DNA of 64,000 nucleotides, from the NCBI RefSeq assembly GCF_017352095.1, contig NZ_CP071463.1, positions 2,604,001 through 2,668,000 of the forward strand, read 5' to 3'. The notes below the pieces were generated by a model. That model worked only from the letters and a program-made list of their open reading frames with translations, made no database searches and had not been told where the DNA came from. Each line of letters begins with the position of its first letter. The first letter of the stretch is position 1. The DNA is from Natrinema longum. GTDB lineage: Archaea > Halobacteriota > Halobacteria > Halobacteriales > Natrialbaceae. Shown piece after piece: positions 7,682-16,450 of the stretch. The position numbers and the translations under genes were made by a program.

Positions 7682-7996
7682 GCTCCCACACGGGCCACTC
7701 TCTTCAATAGTTATTATCCCGTAAATACACGTTTTTTTATAATATTCACTCGAGCGACGAGCCGAGCGGTCCCGCGTTGTCCCGTACTGAGGCGGGGAGA
7801 ATGGCGCTATCAGTCGCGCAGTGATTCGGCCATACCACAGTATAAACTCCCCCGTATCCGAGGGGGAAAACAGATTGGAGGTTGCGTTGTGTGTGGTTCT
7901 GTGCCATGCGAGCGAAGTACCGATTCAGCCAGCGTGTGAACGGATCCTACAATCGTCTGGGGACGACGAACTCGTCGATCGAACGGAGGACGGAGT
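7682..7996. other. Intergenic region with AT-rich promoter and stem-loop
   Basis: No ORF is supported. The first 70 bases are strongly AT-rich (7704-7755, including TTTTTTTATAATATT) and probably hold the divergent promoters. A TATAAA at 7841-7846 is followed directly by a stem-loop: TCCCCC at 7848-7853 pairs with GGGGGA at 7862-7867 around an 8-base loop. The element lies about 130 bases before the downstream start codon. Confidence 0.45.
7848..7867. other. GC stem-loop in a 5' region
   Basis: TCCCCC and GGGGGA flank GTATCCGA, directly after TATAAA. It may be a leader-RNA hairpin or a binding site; the distance to the next start codon leaves about 130 bases of possible leader. Confidence 0.35.
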
Positions 7997-8620
7997 ATGT
8001 ATGAAACGAAGCGGCTAGTGGCCGGGACCGGGATCTCGATTCTCGCTGTTGCGATCGTGGGACTCATTATTCTCTCCTCGGCAACGGCGTACGCTGCACC
8101 GCTGGCCGGTGCTGGCGGGTTCACCGTCGAAGCCGACGAAATCAGATCCGATGAGTTCCTCCTCTATCCCGGCGTCGGAGAGAGCGATAACGCGGAAGCG
8201 ACGCCAGCCCTCATCGTCGAACAACGGGATGTCGAAATCGACGGACTGAGACTGACCAGAGAACAATCGGTCGACGAACTGCCCGGACTCAGCGGCACGA
8301 TGGAGATCTCGTTTACTGCCGACGAGACTGTCGAGGCGGATCAGCAGTACATCAAGATGACGGGACTCGACGCCGAGGAGGCGTCGTTCAACGGACAGGT
8401 CATCAAGACCCAGTACCACGACGATCCCAACCGGCAGTTCCAGCAGGCGGCCGGGGAGAACGCCGATCCCGAAGACGGCTTCATCACCGATATCGAAGGT
8501 GAGAGCCCCGGAACGGTACAGAAAGACGCCGAGATCGATATGCTGTACCTCGCCTCGAACGAGATTACGCTCCCGGGTCTCAGCGTCGACCTGAATTACA
8601 ACCCCGATGGTGACAAGTGA
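7997..8620 (+). CDS. DUF6230-like envelope protein
   Basis: A 207-residue protein with one N-terminal membrane anchor ('LVAGTGISILAVAIVGLIILSSATAYAAPLAGAGGFTV') followed by an extracytoplasmic beta-rich domain. 'PLAGAGGFTVEADEI' and later 'DIEGESPGTVQKDAEIDMLYLASNEITLPGLSVDLNYN' resemble the DUF6230 family, best known in actinobacteria, where it also neighbours DUF6114 genes. The next gene overlaps or follows by a few bases and is DUF6114-like, supporting the assignment. The function is unknown; a surface or lipid-associated role is inferred. Assignment is from memory of the family. Confidence 0.65.
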   Translation: MYETKRLVAGTGISILAVAIVGLIILSSATAYAAPLAGAGGFTVEADEIRSDEFLLYPGVGESDNAEATPALIVEQRDVEIDGLRLTREQSVDELPGLSGTMEISFTADETVEADQQYIKMTGLDAEEASFNGQVIKTQYHDDPNRQFQQAAGENADPEDGFITDIEGESPGTVQKDAEIDMLYLASNEITLPGLSVDLNYNPDGDK

Positions 8621-8625
8621 TTCCG

Positions 8626-9168
8626 ATGGCAACGAAAGACGGTCGGGATGACTCCAGGCTCCCCACTCAGTGGGTCGCGACTCGATGGCAGCGGTTCACA
8701 CGCTGGCGGTTGCAGCGGCCGTTCCTCGGCGGTCTGTTGCTGTGCATTGCCGGGGTTTTGATCGCGTGGGTCCCGCTGCAGATCCTGCCGGATATCATCT
8801 TCATCGGTGGTGAGATGGCGGGCTTTCTCGCTATCGGAGCGGCGTTCGGGGTGTTCGTCTTTCTGACGGGGGTATTCGCGCTGTACCGACCGGAGCTCGC
8901 CGACGTGATCGGTGTCGTCGGCGTCGCCCTCTCGATCCTCTCGATTTTCGGTTCGCTCGGCGGACTACTGGTCGGCATGCTGCTCGGGATCATCGGCGGG
9001 AACCTCTGTCTCGCGTGGAAACCCGAGGACGAGAGCACGACGGACCCGAGCAAAGTCGACGCGACAGTTGCGCGAGTGTGTCGCCCGTTCCGATCGGTCG
9101 CCGCGAGGGCAGCCTCGCAACTGCGCGAGCGCGTCGAACACATCAAACGGCGGACCATGGGTAAGTGA
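8626..9168 (+). CDS. DUF6114-like membrane protein
   Basis: A 180-residue protein with the DUF6114 start 'RFTRWRLQRPFLGGLLLCIAGVLIAWVPLQI' and four membrane segments, followed by a basic cytoplasmic tail ending 'HIKRRTMGK'. In actinobacteria such proteins sit beside DUF6230 genes, as here. ATG at 8626 is preferred; a GTG at 8617 would overlap the upstream stop and add three residues. The upstream gene and this one are surely co-transcribed. The function is unknown; together the pair looks like a membrane-anchored envelope complex. Confidence 0.65.
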   Translation: MATKDGRDDSRLPTQWVATRWQRFTRWRLQRPFLGGLLLCIAGVLIAWVPLQILPDIIFIGGEMAGFLAIGAAFGVFVFLTGVFALYRPELADVIGVVGVALSILSIFGSLGGLLVGMLLGIIGGNLCLAWKPEDESTTDPSKVDATVARVCRPFRSVAARAASQLRERVEHIKRRTMGK

Positions 9169-9259
9169 AGGGAGATCGACCGCATCGATGGGCGCGTTCA
9201 CCGCGCGGGATCGGCGTGTATCACCAGTACTCCGTTCGAGTATCCGACGAGGGGTACGA

Positions 9260-9685
9260 ATGACTGAATCCGAGGTGATCGACACGTGGATCATCGTCGG
9301 GGCGACTCTCGTCGGAATCCTCATCAATCTCAACGCGTTGCTGGTGCCGTTGCTCACTCGTATCGGGGGTGGCGTCGTCGCCGGATTCATCGCCGCCTAC
9401 GCCGCCGGCCGGGTCACGTCCGGCATCGTTCACGCGGCGATCGCGAGCGCGCTCGTCGGCGGCGTCGCAGGAACGGTGACCGCCTCTCTCGGAACGCTGC
9501 TGGGACTATACAACGAACCGCCGCTGTTGATATTCGCATCCATCGGTCCGATCAGCCCGATGCTTTCGGGACTCGGGTTGCCGAGTATCGTCCTGATCGC
9601 ACTCGCGTTCTCGCTGCTGACCGTCGTCGACGGACTCGTCGGCGGCGTCGTGGGGAGCGTGTTGCGCGCACTGCTCCCGTGGTGA
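9260..9685 (+). CDS. DUF5518-like small membrane protein
   Basis: A 141-residue, very hydrophobic protein with about four membrane helices and a glycine-rich repeat character: 'IGGGVVAGFIAAYAAGRVTSGIVHAAIASALVGGVAGTV'. Such 'GG.VAGF..G' segments are typical of haloarchaeal DUF5518 membrane proteins. There are no charged catalytic residues in the helices. It lies 91 bases after the DUF6114-like gene on the same strand, so it may belong to that cluster. ATG at 9260 is the only reasonable start. Confidence 0.6.
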   Translation: MTESEVIDTWIIVGATLVGILINLNALLVPLLTRIGGGVVAGFIAAYAAGRVTSGIVHAAIASALVGGVAGTVTASLGTLLGLYNEPPLLIFASIGPISPMLSGLGLPSIVLIALAFSLLTVVDGLVGGVVGSVLRALLPW

Positions 9686-9700
9686 CCCCTTCCGATCCGC

Positions 9701-10498
9701 TCACGGCATCCGACCGACCGTCACGAAAAACGGCACGACCTCCTCGCGGCGGTACTCCCGTGTTTCCATCTGGTCGATTACGTCCCGCCCCATCTCCCGC
9801 CACGAACCGCGAAGTTCGTCGTACTCCGATTCGGTCAACGCACCCGAAAGCATCGTCGCCCGGTCGTCGGCCAGCCCCTCGCCGGTCGCCTTCCGACGGG
9901 CGGCCGTCAGTGCGCCGGTGCTGTAGGGCGGCTCGACCGTTCGAACGTGATCGTACCGGCGGGTCGCGAGTACGTCCAGTCCCGCCGCTTCGAAGGCCTC
10001 GCGGGCGTCGGCCCCGAGCGTGACGTCCGTGTCCACCCCGTCGATGTAGGCCCGCCGTGCCCGGCCCTCGAGTCGACCTTCGGCGTCGACGCTCGAGTCG
10101 ATCTCGACTGCGGCGTTGTCCGGCTCGACCGCCGCGACGAGGTCACTCGAGACGCGAGCGAACTCGGCGACGGCGCGTGCGGGCTCGGGGAGGTTGATCA
10201 ACAGCGCCTGACAGACCACGAGATCGAACGCATCGTCGGGAAAGGGCAGCCGACCGGCGTCGCCGGCCACGACCGGGACGCGCTCGCTCGCGGCCCCGAG
10301 CAGGTCGGGATCCGCATCGCAGCCGATCACCTCGCCCGGCGACTCCGCCGCGAGCACGCGACTCAACTCGCCGGTTCCACAGCCCACGTCGAGGCTCCGA
10401 TCGCGGGACTCGAGTTCGAGTGGCTCGAGCGCGTCGCGGGAATCGGCCCACATCCCCTCGCGGGTCCGGCTGAGATAGGATTCGGAGAACTCGCGCAC
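9701..10498 (-). CDS. Class I SAM-dependent methyltransferase
   Basis: A methyltransferase of about 265 residues with motif I 'LDVGCGTGELSRVL', an acidic end of strand 2 'VIGCDADPDLL', and motif III-like 'FDLVVCQALLINLPEP'. The substrate is unknown. I prefer GTG at 10498, giving 'MREFSESYLSRTREGMW', over GTG at 10561. A TATA-like run TTTTTAT on the minus strand at about 10521-10528 lies 25-30 bases ahead, the right distance for a leaderless transcript. It follows the endonuclease IV gene on the same strand, but this promoter suggests separate control. Confidence 0.75.
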   Translation of the reverse strand: MREFSESYLSRTREGMWADSRDALEPLELESRDRSLDVGCGTGELSRVLAAESPGEVIGCDADPDLLGAASERVPVVAGDAGRLPFPDDAFDLVVCQALLINLPEPARAVAEFARVSSDLVAAVEPDNAAVEIDSSVDAEGRLEGRARRAYIDGVDTDVTLGADAREAFEAAGLDVLATRRYDHVRTVEPPYSTGALTAARRKATGEGLADDRATMLSGALTESEYDELRGSWREMGRDVIDQMETREYRREEVVPFFVTVGRMP

Positions 10499-10589
10499 GG
10501 CTCCGGATACGGCGTCTCGAATAAAAACGGGTCGGTTTCTCGAACGGCCGAGACGGAACACGTGGTCGTGGGCCTCGCCGAATCGAGGG

Positions 10590-11459
10590 TTACGACTCCC
10601 GCAGTTCCTTGACCTTCTCGATGTTCCACGCGAAGCCGCGGCCGTCTTCGGTCGGCGTCTCGAGTGCGAAGGGCAGCTCCCGCAGGTCGGGATGGTTCAC
10701 GATGGCCTTCATCCCGTCCTCGCCGATGAAGCCCTCGCCGATGTGGGCGTGTTCGTCCTTGTGCGTGCCGACGTCGTGTTTCGAGTCGTTGAGGTGGATG
10801 TACTCCAGATACTCGAGGCCCACCTCGTCGTCGAACCGGCCGATCGTCTCGTCGACCGCCTCGGGCGTGGTGAGGTCGTTGCCCGCGACCAGCGTGTGGG
10901 CGGTGTCGATACAGATGCCGATGTCCGTGTCCGTGCGATCGACGATCCCCGCGAGGTGCTCGAACTCGCCGCCGAGCTTCGTGCCGCTGCCCGCGTCGGA
11001 CTCGATGAGGATCGTTACGTCCTCGGGGACCTCGAGGTCGTCGATGACGCTCGCGGCGTTGTCGAGGCCACCCTCGACGCCGGCACCCGTATGCGCCCCG
11101 AGGTGGACGTTTACGTACGGGATACCCAGTGTGTCGGCGGCGTCGAGTTCGGCCTGCATGCTCTCCGTGGACTTCCGCCGGAGGTCGTCTTTTGGCGTAC
11201 AGAGGTTCACGAGGTACGCGGAGTGGATCACCCACGGCCCCTCGAGTCGCTCGTCGCTCTCCGCGCGAAAGCCCTCTGCGGCCTCGTCGCTGAGTTCGGG
11301 CTGGGCCCAGACCTGCGGCGAGGTCGTGAAGATCTGCCCGCAGTTGCCGCCGAACGCGACTTGGCGGTGGACGGCGTTGCGAACGTCGTCGTAGGGCGGC
11401 GTTTCGTCGTCCGAGGAGACGCGCGAACCGGAAATCGAAACGTGTGCTCCGACTTTCAT
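10590..11459 (-). CDS. nfo: Endonuclease IV (AP endonuclease)
   Basis: A 289-residue zinc-dependent AP endonuclease that cuts DNA 5' to abasic sites. Family metal-site motifs are all visible: 'HLGAH', 'ILIESDAG', '[11 protein letters not shown]', '[23 protein letters not shown]' and 'FALETP'. The length matches the family. ATG at 11459 ('[11 protein letters not shown]') is the usual start; a GTG two codons upstream is less likely. It is divergent from an SRAP-domain gene that also handles abasic sites, separated by about 136 bases, suggesting a shared control region. Confidence 0.93.
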   Translation of the reverse strand: MKVGAHVSISGSRVSSDDETPPYDDVRNAVHRQVAFGGNCGQIFTTSPQVWAQPELSDEAAEGFRAESDERLEGPWVIHSAYLVNLCTPKDDLRRKSTESMQAELDAADTLGIPYVNVHLGAHTGAGVEGGLDNAASVIDDLEVPEDVTILIESDAGSGTKLGGEFEHLAGIVDRTDTDIGICIDTAHTLVAGNDLTTPEAVDETIGRFDDEVGLEYLEYIHLNDSKHDVGTHKDEHAHIGEGFIGEDGMKAIVNHPDLRELPFALETPTEDGRGFAWNIEKVKELRES

Positions 11460-11595
11460 GGCCACTCGTCAGTACCCGTTCGTGATAGGTACTTCGGAGC
11501 GGATTCACGCGGTGGTTCCGAGCAGGCCCGCGTGCTCGACTCGTTTGCAGTCGTGACCGGACAGGCCTTTGGGCCAGCGCTCCGAGGACTCCAGT

Positions 11596-12345
11596 ATGTG
11601 CGGTCGCTACACGCTCACCGTCCCAGACGAGGACCTCGAGGCCCGGTTCGACGCCCGGTTTCGGACCGCTGAGTCCGACTCGGGATCGGACGCGACGTTT
11701 ACGCCGCGGTACAACATGGCACCCGGCCAGGAGCTGCCGGTGATCACGAACGAGGAGCCGGAGACGATCCAGCGCCTCGAGTGGGGACTGGTGCCGTCGT
11801 GGGCCGACGACGACAGCGGCGGGCTCATCAACGCGCGGGCGGAGTCCATCGACGAGAAGCCGAGCTTCGAGTCGGCCTACGAGCGGCGGCGATGCATCGT
11901 TCCTGCGGACGGGTTCTACGAGTGGGTCGAGACTGCGGACGGAAAACAGCCCTATCGGGTGACCTTCGAGGACGATCGCGTGTTCGCGATGGCCGGCCTC
12001 TGGGAGCGCTGGGAACCGGCAACGACCCAGACGGGGCTCGACGCTTTCGGTGGCGGCGTCGAGGAGGCATCCGAGAGCGGCCCCCTCGAGACGTTTACCA
12101 TCGTCACGACCGACCCCAACGACCTCGTCTCGGAACTCCACCACCGGATGGCCGTCGTTCTCGAGCCGGCTGCGGAAGAACGGTGGCTGTCGGGCGACGA
12201 GCCCCGAGCACTGCTCGAGCCCTATCCGTCCGACGGGATGACGGCGTATCCGGTCTCGACGGCGGTGAACGACCCGGCGACGGACGAGCCGTCGCTGATC
12301 GAGCCGATCGAGGTCCTCGAGCGGAGCGGTGACCGAGGGTTATAG
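11596..12345 (+). CDS. SRAP/HMCES-type abasic-site processing protein
   Basis: A 249-residue SRAP domain protein. ATG at 11596 was chosen because the family needs Cys at position 2 ('MCGRYTL'), which becomes the N-terminal nucleophile forming a thiazolidine cross-link to abasic sites in single-stranded DNA. A longer frame would bury this cysteine. Other conserved features are 'PRYNMAPGQ', 'NARAES', the active-site Glu in 'DGFYEW', and the His in 'SELHHRMAVVL'. It acts in replication-linked repair. The last 6 bases overlap the convergent ABC permease gene. Its divergent neighbour is endonuclease IV. Confidence 0.9.
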   Translation: MCGRYTLTVPDEDLEARFDARFRTAESDSGSDATFTPRYNMAPGQELPVITNEEPETIQRLEWGLVPSWADDDSGGLINARAESIDEKPSFESAYERRRCIVPADGFYEWVETADGKQPYRVTFEDDRVFAMAGLWERWEPATTQTGLDAFGGGVEEASESGPLETFTIVTTDPNDLVSELHHRMAVVLEPAAEERWLSGDEPRALLEPYPSDGMTAYPVSTAVNDPATDEPSLIEPIEVLERSGDRGL

Positions 12346-13974
12346 CCCCTCACGCCCGCCCTGGGTGAGGAGGACGAGCAACGAGAGCCCGGAGACGGCG
12401 AGCAACAGCAGTGCGGGGATGACGGCGTACTGGAAGAACGCCTCGCCCTGTGCCTTCCAGATGATCGTGACGAGGGTTTCGAAGCCGGTCGGCCGAAGGA
12501 GTAGCGTCGCCGGGAGTTCCTTCATCGTCGTCAGGAAGACCAGCGCCGCGCCGGCGGTCACGCCCGGGGCGATGAGCGGCAGCGTCACCTTTCGGAACGT
12601 CCGCAGCGGCGTCTCGCCGAGCGTGTGTGCAGCTTCGACCAGTTTCGTATCGACCTGTAGCGTCGTCGTCCGGATCGAGCCGACGGCCTGGGGCATGAAT
12701 CGGACGACGTAGGCGAACACCAACAGCGGAATCGTCTGGTAGAGCGCCGGGAGGGTGGTCAGGCCGTACGACTGTCGAAGGGTCTCGTAGGTCGTCGCAA
12801 ACGAGACGAGTGCGAGCCCGAGTACGATACCCGGCACGGCGAAGCCGACGTAGGTCGATCGCTCGAACAGCGTCGACAGCGGCGACTCGTCTCTGGCCGC
12901 GACGTACGCGACCGGCAGGGCGACCAGGACGGCGACGAACGCGGCCGCGCCGGCCACCAGCAGGGAGTTCAGCGCGTACTCGAGTTCGAACGCGAGTTCG
13001 GGCCGTGCGTCCGGATCGGCGGTCACGAGCCAGAGGCCGAGGATCCACAGCGGCACCAGCAACGCGATCCCGGTCACGCCGGCGGGAAGGAGCGTCGCCG
13101 GCCAGCGCCATCGCCCGAGTTCCACGACGGGGCCGCCGGTCCCCTCCGACCCGTCGCCCTGGACCGTCCGGTCGGGTCGGACCCACCACTCGAGAACCAG
13201 GACGACGAGGACGATGACGAGCAGTTGCAACGAGAGAAAGGCGGCGTAGTCCCGGCCGAAGGAGCGATATTCGACGTAGATCTGCTGGGTGAAGACGGGC
13301 AGACGCATGATCGCCGGCGTCCCGAAGTCGGAGACGGCGTACAGCGCCGCGAGCAACGCCCCGGCGACGACGGCGGGTCGGATCTGTGGGAGCGTCACGC
13401 GGCGAAACGCCGTCCACGTATCGTGGTTCAGGGTGCGGGCGGCATCGAGCAGCGTCGTGTCGAACGACAGCAACGCGGCCCGGACCGTCAGGTAGACGTA
13501 GGGATAGGTGTAGAGCGTGATGACCAGGGTCGCACCGGGGAGGCCGTAGATTTCGGGCAACTGCTGGATCCCCAGTGGCTCGAGGATCGACTGGAACTCG
13601 CCCTGTGGTCCGAACGCCGAGACGAACGCGAACGCGCCGATGTAGCTCGGGACGACCAACGGGAGGGCCGCGACGACGGACCAAAAGCGGCGAAACGGGA
13701 GGTCCGTCTGGACGGTGAGCCACGCCAGGGGGACGCCGAGCAGCGCAGAGAGGACCGTGACGCCGGTCATTAACAGGAGGCTGTTCGTAACGATGGTCGC
13801 GGTTTGCGGGCGGACGAGCATCTCCCAGAGCCGGCCCGTGTCGACGGTCATCGCCTCGAAGAGGAGGTACGTAAGCGGGAACAGGACGATGACGGCGATG
13901 GCACCGGACAGGAACAACAGCCCGAGCGTCGGTCCGTCGGTCGTGTCGCGTCGTCGTGAGAGCAGAGATTTCAT
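12340..13974 (-). CDS. Fe3+-type ABC transporter permease (FbpB-like, two fused modules)
   Basis: A 544-residue permease with about twelve membrane helices in two halves. Each half carries an EAA loop contacting the ATPase: 'LDAARTLNHDTWTAFRRVTLPQIRP' and 'VEAAHTLGETPLRTFRKVTLPLIAPG'. Fused double permeases of this kind belong to the Fe3+ (FbpB/SfuB) family. No ATPase gene adjoins it, and the matching binding protein gene lies about 7 kb away. Its start is 207 bases from the divergent lipoprotein gene; the iron-box-like repeat in that gap is close to the other promoter, and I see no copy beside this start. Iron is the likely substrate but thiamine-type relatives exist. Confidence 0.85.
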   Translation of the reverse strand: MKSLLSRRRDTTDGPTLGLLFLSGAIAVIVLFPLTYLLFEAMTVDTGRLWEMLVRPQTATIVTNSLLLMTGVTVLSALLGVPLAWLTVQTDLPFRRFWSVVAALPLVVPSYIGAFAFVSAFGPQGEFQSILEPLGIQQLPEIYGLPGATLVITLYTYPYVYLTVRAALLSFDTTLLDAARTLNHDTWTAFRRVTLPQIRPAVVAGALLAALYAVSDFGTPAIMRLPVFTQQIYVEYRSFGRDYAAFLSLQLLVIVLVVLVLEWWVRPDRTVQGDGSEGTGGPVVELGRWRWPATLLPAGVTGIALLVPLWILGLWLVTADPDARPELAFELEYALNSLLVAGAAAFVAVLVALPVAYVAARDESPLSTLFERSTYVGFAVPGIVLGLALVSFATTYETLRQSYGLTTLPALYQTIPLLVFAYVVRFMPQAVGSIRTTTLQVDTKLVEAAHTLGETPLRTFRKVTLPLIAPGVTAGAALVFLTTMKELPATLLLRPTGFETLVTIIWKAQGEAFFQYAVIPALLLLAVSGLSLLVLLTQGGREGL

Positions 13975-14173
13975 ACGTAATTCGTCGTTGGTGGTACTGT
14001 TGGACGGGATCGGCGACCGTTGTGGGATAATCGGTCCGACAGTGCGGAATAGTTGGCGGTTCCACGTCGACCATCACCGACTCGTTCCCCGAGGGCGGCC
14101 GTCGCCCTCGGGCCGACCGGAAGCCGTTCCGCCGTGTGGGTGACCCATTATTGGAGCGTCTCGTTCCAACGGG

Positions 14174-14195
14174 TATAAGGTTTAGGTTTACCTAA
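14174..14195 (+). promoter_or_regulatory. TATA box plus iron-box-like operator TTAGGTTTACCTAA
   Basis: TATAAG starts at 14174 and the perfect inverted repeat TTAGGT-TT-ACCTAA occupies 14182-14195, 9 bases before the ATG of the Tat lipoprotein gene. The spacing implies a leaderless transcript, with the operator between TATA box and transcription start, where a bound repressor would block polymerase. The half-site TTAGG is that of DtxR/IdeR boxes. Confidence 0.75.
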
Positions 14196-14204
14196 TCCGC
14201 TCGC

Positions 14205-14750
14205 ATGGAGCTGACCAGACGGGACGCGGTCGCCGCACTGGCTGCGCTCGGCGGGGGGACGCTGGCGGGCTGTGCCGCTCCCAGAGGAGCGCCTCCCGAC
14301 GGGAACGGCACCGATTCGGGGGCCGACGTCGATACCGAACTGATTCGGGAGACGATGGTCGCGGCCGCCGAGGTCGTCTATCCAAGCGCGGTTACCGGGA
14401 CGCGGCCGTTCGTCGAGCGGTTCCTCGAGGGTCGACTGGCTGATCCGACACACGCCGCCGAACTGGACGCGGTGGTCGCGGAACTGGACGAACTCGCCGA
14501 CGCGTGGTACGCCGACGGCGTCGCGGCGCTGTCCGTGGCCGAACGCGATCGGTTCTTTCGAGAACTCCGCGCCGATACCGCCGAGGAGAACCCGGACGGG
14601 ACGACCGCCCAACGGGTCCGGTACTACGTCGTCAACGAACTCCTGGTGGCACTGTACGCCTCGCCCACGGGCGGGGAACTGGTCGGCATCGAGAACCCGC
14701 AAGGCCACGCGGGTGGAATCGAAAGCTACCAGCGGGGGCCACGATCGTGA
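14205..14750 (+). CDS. Tat-exported lipoprotein, gluconate 2-dehydrogenase subunit 3-like
   Basis: A 181-residue protein with a twin-arginine signal ('ELTRRDAVAALAALGGGTLAGC') whose lipobox cysteine is residue 23. The mature part, with 'MVAAAEVVYPSAVTGTRPFVERFLEGR' and 'NELLVALYASPTGGELVGIENPQGHAGG', matches the small subunit family of membrane-bound gluconate-type dehydrogenases. Its stop overlaps the GTG of the GMC oxidoreductase (GTGA), so translation is coupled. The small subunit probably carries the flavoprotein across the membrane in a folded complex. It is driven by the iron-box promoter just upstream. Confidence 0.8.
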   Translation: MELTRRDAVAALAALGGGTLAGCAAPRGAPPDGNGTDSGADVDTELIRETMVAAAEVVYPSAVTGTRPFVERFLEGRLADPTHAAELDAVVAELDELADAWYADGVAALSVAERDRFFRELRADTAEENPDGTTAQRVRYYVVNELLVALYASPTGGELVGIENPQGHAGGIESYQRGPRS

Positions 14751-16384
14751 GCGAGGCTCGATCGCCCCCCGAATCGGCAGCCCCCATCACTGACGAGGCT
14801 GTCGACCGAACGCCCGTCGCGGACGCAGACGTCTGCGTGATCGGGGCGGGCCCCGCGGGTGGGATCGTCGCGGACCGACTCGCCGAGGCCGGGCGCGAGG
14901 TCGTGATCCTGGAGGCCGGGCCGCGGTTCGATCCGGCCGACAGGCTCGCCAGACAGGAACGGGCGATCCGGCCGTTCTACGACCGGCCGGACGTCTGGGA
15001 CGGCGATCCCGAACGCGATGCGTACTCGGCGTCGGGCGACCGACACTACCCGCTGAACCGCGCCCGGGTCAAGGGCGTCGGCGGCTCGACGCTCCACTGG
15101 CAGGGGATGGTGATGCGGCTCCACGAGGCGGATTTCAACTCTCGGAGCGTCCGCGGAGTCGGCGCGGATTGGCCGATCGACTACGCGGACCTCCAGCCAT
15201 ACTACGCCGAGGCCGAGCGGGAACTGGGGATCGCCGGTGCCGCCGACAATCCCTTCGCGCCGCCCCGGGAAGAACCGCATCCGATGCCGGCGTTTCCGCC
15301 ATCCTACAGCGACAGCCTGTTCGCCGAGGCCTGCGACGAACTCGAGATCGCGATGCACTCCGTGCCGAACGCGCGCAACTCCGAGAGCTACGACGACCGA
15401 AGCGCCTGCGTCGGCTACGGCACCTGTCGACCGGTCTGCCCCTCCGGTGCGAAGTACGACGCGACGGTCCACGTCGAGCGCGCCGAGCGCAAGGGCGCGA
15501 CCGTGATCGATCGTGCGCCGGTCCAGCGTCTCGTACACGACGCCGACGAGATCGAGGCGGCCGTCTACGCAACCCCCGACGACGAGCGCCACCGCCAGGA
15601 AGCCGACGCCTTCGTCGTGGCCTGTGGCGGCGTCGAGACGCCCCGCCTGCTGCTCCTCTCGGAGTCGAGTCACTACCCCGACGGACTGGCCAACTCGAGC
15701 GGCCTCGTCGGCCGGTATTTCATGGAACACTCGTTTGCGGGCACGTTCGGCGTCCTCGACGAGCCGACCCGGCAGAACCACGTCGGCTTCCTGACCAGCG
15801 AGTCCCACCAGTTCTACGACGACGCCGACGCGGAGTACGCCCCCTTCAAACTCGAGTTCTTCAACTTCGCCGGCCCCTCGCCCGTCGGCATGGCGCTGAC
15901 CGGCGACGACTGGGGCGACGACTTGCTCGAGCGAATCCGCGGCGACTACGGCACTCACATCGCCATGGGCGCGCTGATCGAACAGCTCCCCCGCGAGGAC
16001 AGCTACGTCGGGCTCGACCCCGAGCGGACCGACGATCACGGCAACCCCGTCCCCCACGTCCACTTGACCGTCGGCGATCGAGCGCGCCGGACGATGGAGC
16101 GGGCAAACGAGATCCAGCGGGACGTCTTCGAGGAGCTGGGTGCCGAGATCGAGTGGCAGGACGGCCCCGAAAACACGATTCCGACCAATCATCACATGGG
16201 AACGACCCGCATGGGGAACGACCCCGCCGAGAGCGTCGTCGATCCCACGCTGCGAACGCACGACCTCGAGAACTGCTGGATCGCCTCGAGCAGCGTCTTC
16301 CCGACCGGCGGGGCTATGAACCCGACGCTGACGATCGCGGCGCTCGCGCTCAAGGCCGGAGACCACGTCCTCGAGTCGGTTTAG
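14747..16384 (+). CDS. GMC-family FAD oxidoreductase (gluconate dehydrogenase large-subunit-like)
   Basis: A 545-residue flavoprotein. The Rossmann motif 'VIGAGPAGGIVADRLAEAG' binds FAD, 'GVGGSTLHWQGM' is the GMC signature, and 'NHHMGTTRMG' carries the catalytic His. The insert 'CVGYGTCRPVCPSGAKYDA' has three Cys found in gluconate/sorbitol-type dehydrogenases. The protein has no signal peptide, so export as a hitchhiker with the upstream Tat lipoprotein is inferred. The start is GTG at 14747, overlapping the upstream stop. The sugar or polyol substrate and the electron acceptor are unknown. An iron-box-like promoter suggests metal-responsive expression. Confidence 0.85.
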   Translation: MSEARSPPESAAPITDEAVDRTPVADADVCVIGAGPAGGIVADRLAEAGREVVILEAGPRFDPADRLARQERAIRPFYDRPDVWDGDPERDAYSASGDRHYPLNRARVKGVGGSTLHWQGMVMRLHEADFNSRSVRGVGADWPIDYADLQPYYAEAERELGIAGAADNPFAPPREEPHPMPAFPPSYSDSLFAEACDELEIAMHSVPNARNSESYDDRSACVGYGTCRPVCPSGAKYDATVHVERAERKGATVIDRAPVQRLVHDADEIEAAVYATPDDERHRQEADAFVVACGGVETPRLLLLSESSHYPDGLANSSGLVGRYFMEHSFAGTFGVLDEPTRQNHVGFLTSESHQFYDDADAEYAPFKLEFFNFAGPSPVGMALTGDDWGDDLLERIRGDYGTHIAMGALIEQLPREDSYVGLDPERTDDHGNPVPHVHLTVGDRARRTMERANEIQRDVFEELGAEIEWQDGPENTIPTNHHMGTTRMGNDPAESVVDPTLRTHDLENCWIASSSVFPTGGAMNPTLTIAALALKAGDHVLESV

Positions 16385-16403
16385 TGTCGAATCCCCCTGC
16401 CTT

Positions 16404-16428
16404 TTAGGCAAACCTAAAAATATAAATA
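16404..16428 (+). promoter_or_regulatory. Iron-box-like operator TTAGGCAAACCTAA and TATA box
   Basis: TTAGG-CAAA-CCTAA spans 16404-16417 and extends to a longer match (TTTTAGG ... CCTAAAA). TATAAATA follows at 16421-16428, about 30 bases before the glycosyltransferase ATG. Here the operator sits at the BRE position just upstream of TATA, instead of downstream of it. Confidence 0.75.
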
Positions 16429-16450
16429 CGGAGGGCAGAGAGTACCGCCA

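Noticed and set aside
10363-12144. A 593-codon minus-strand frame across the nfo and SRAP genes
   Set aside because: It crosses two well-supported genes in a different frame and shows only Arg/Pro-rich translation.
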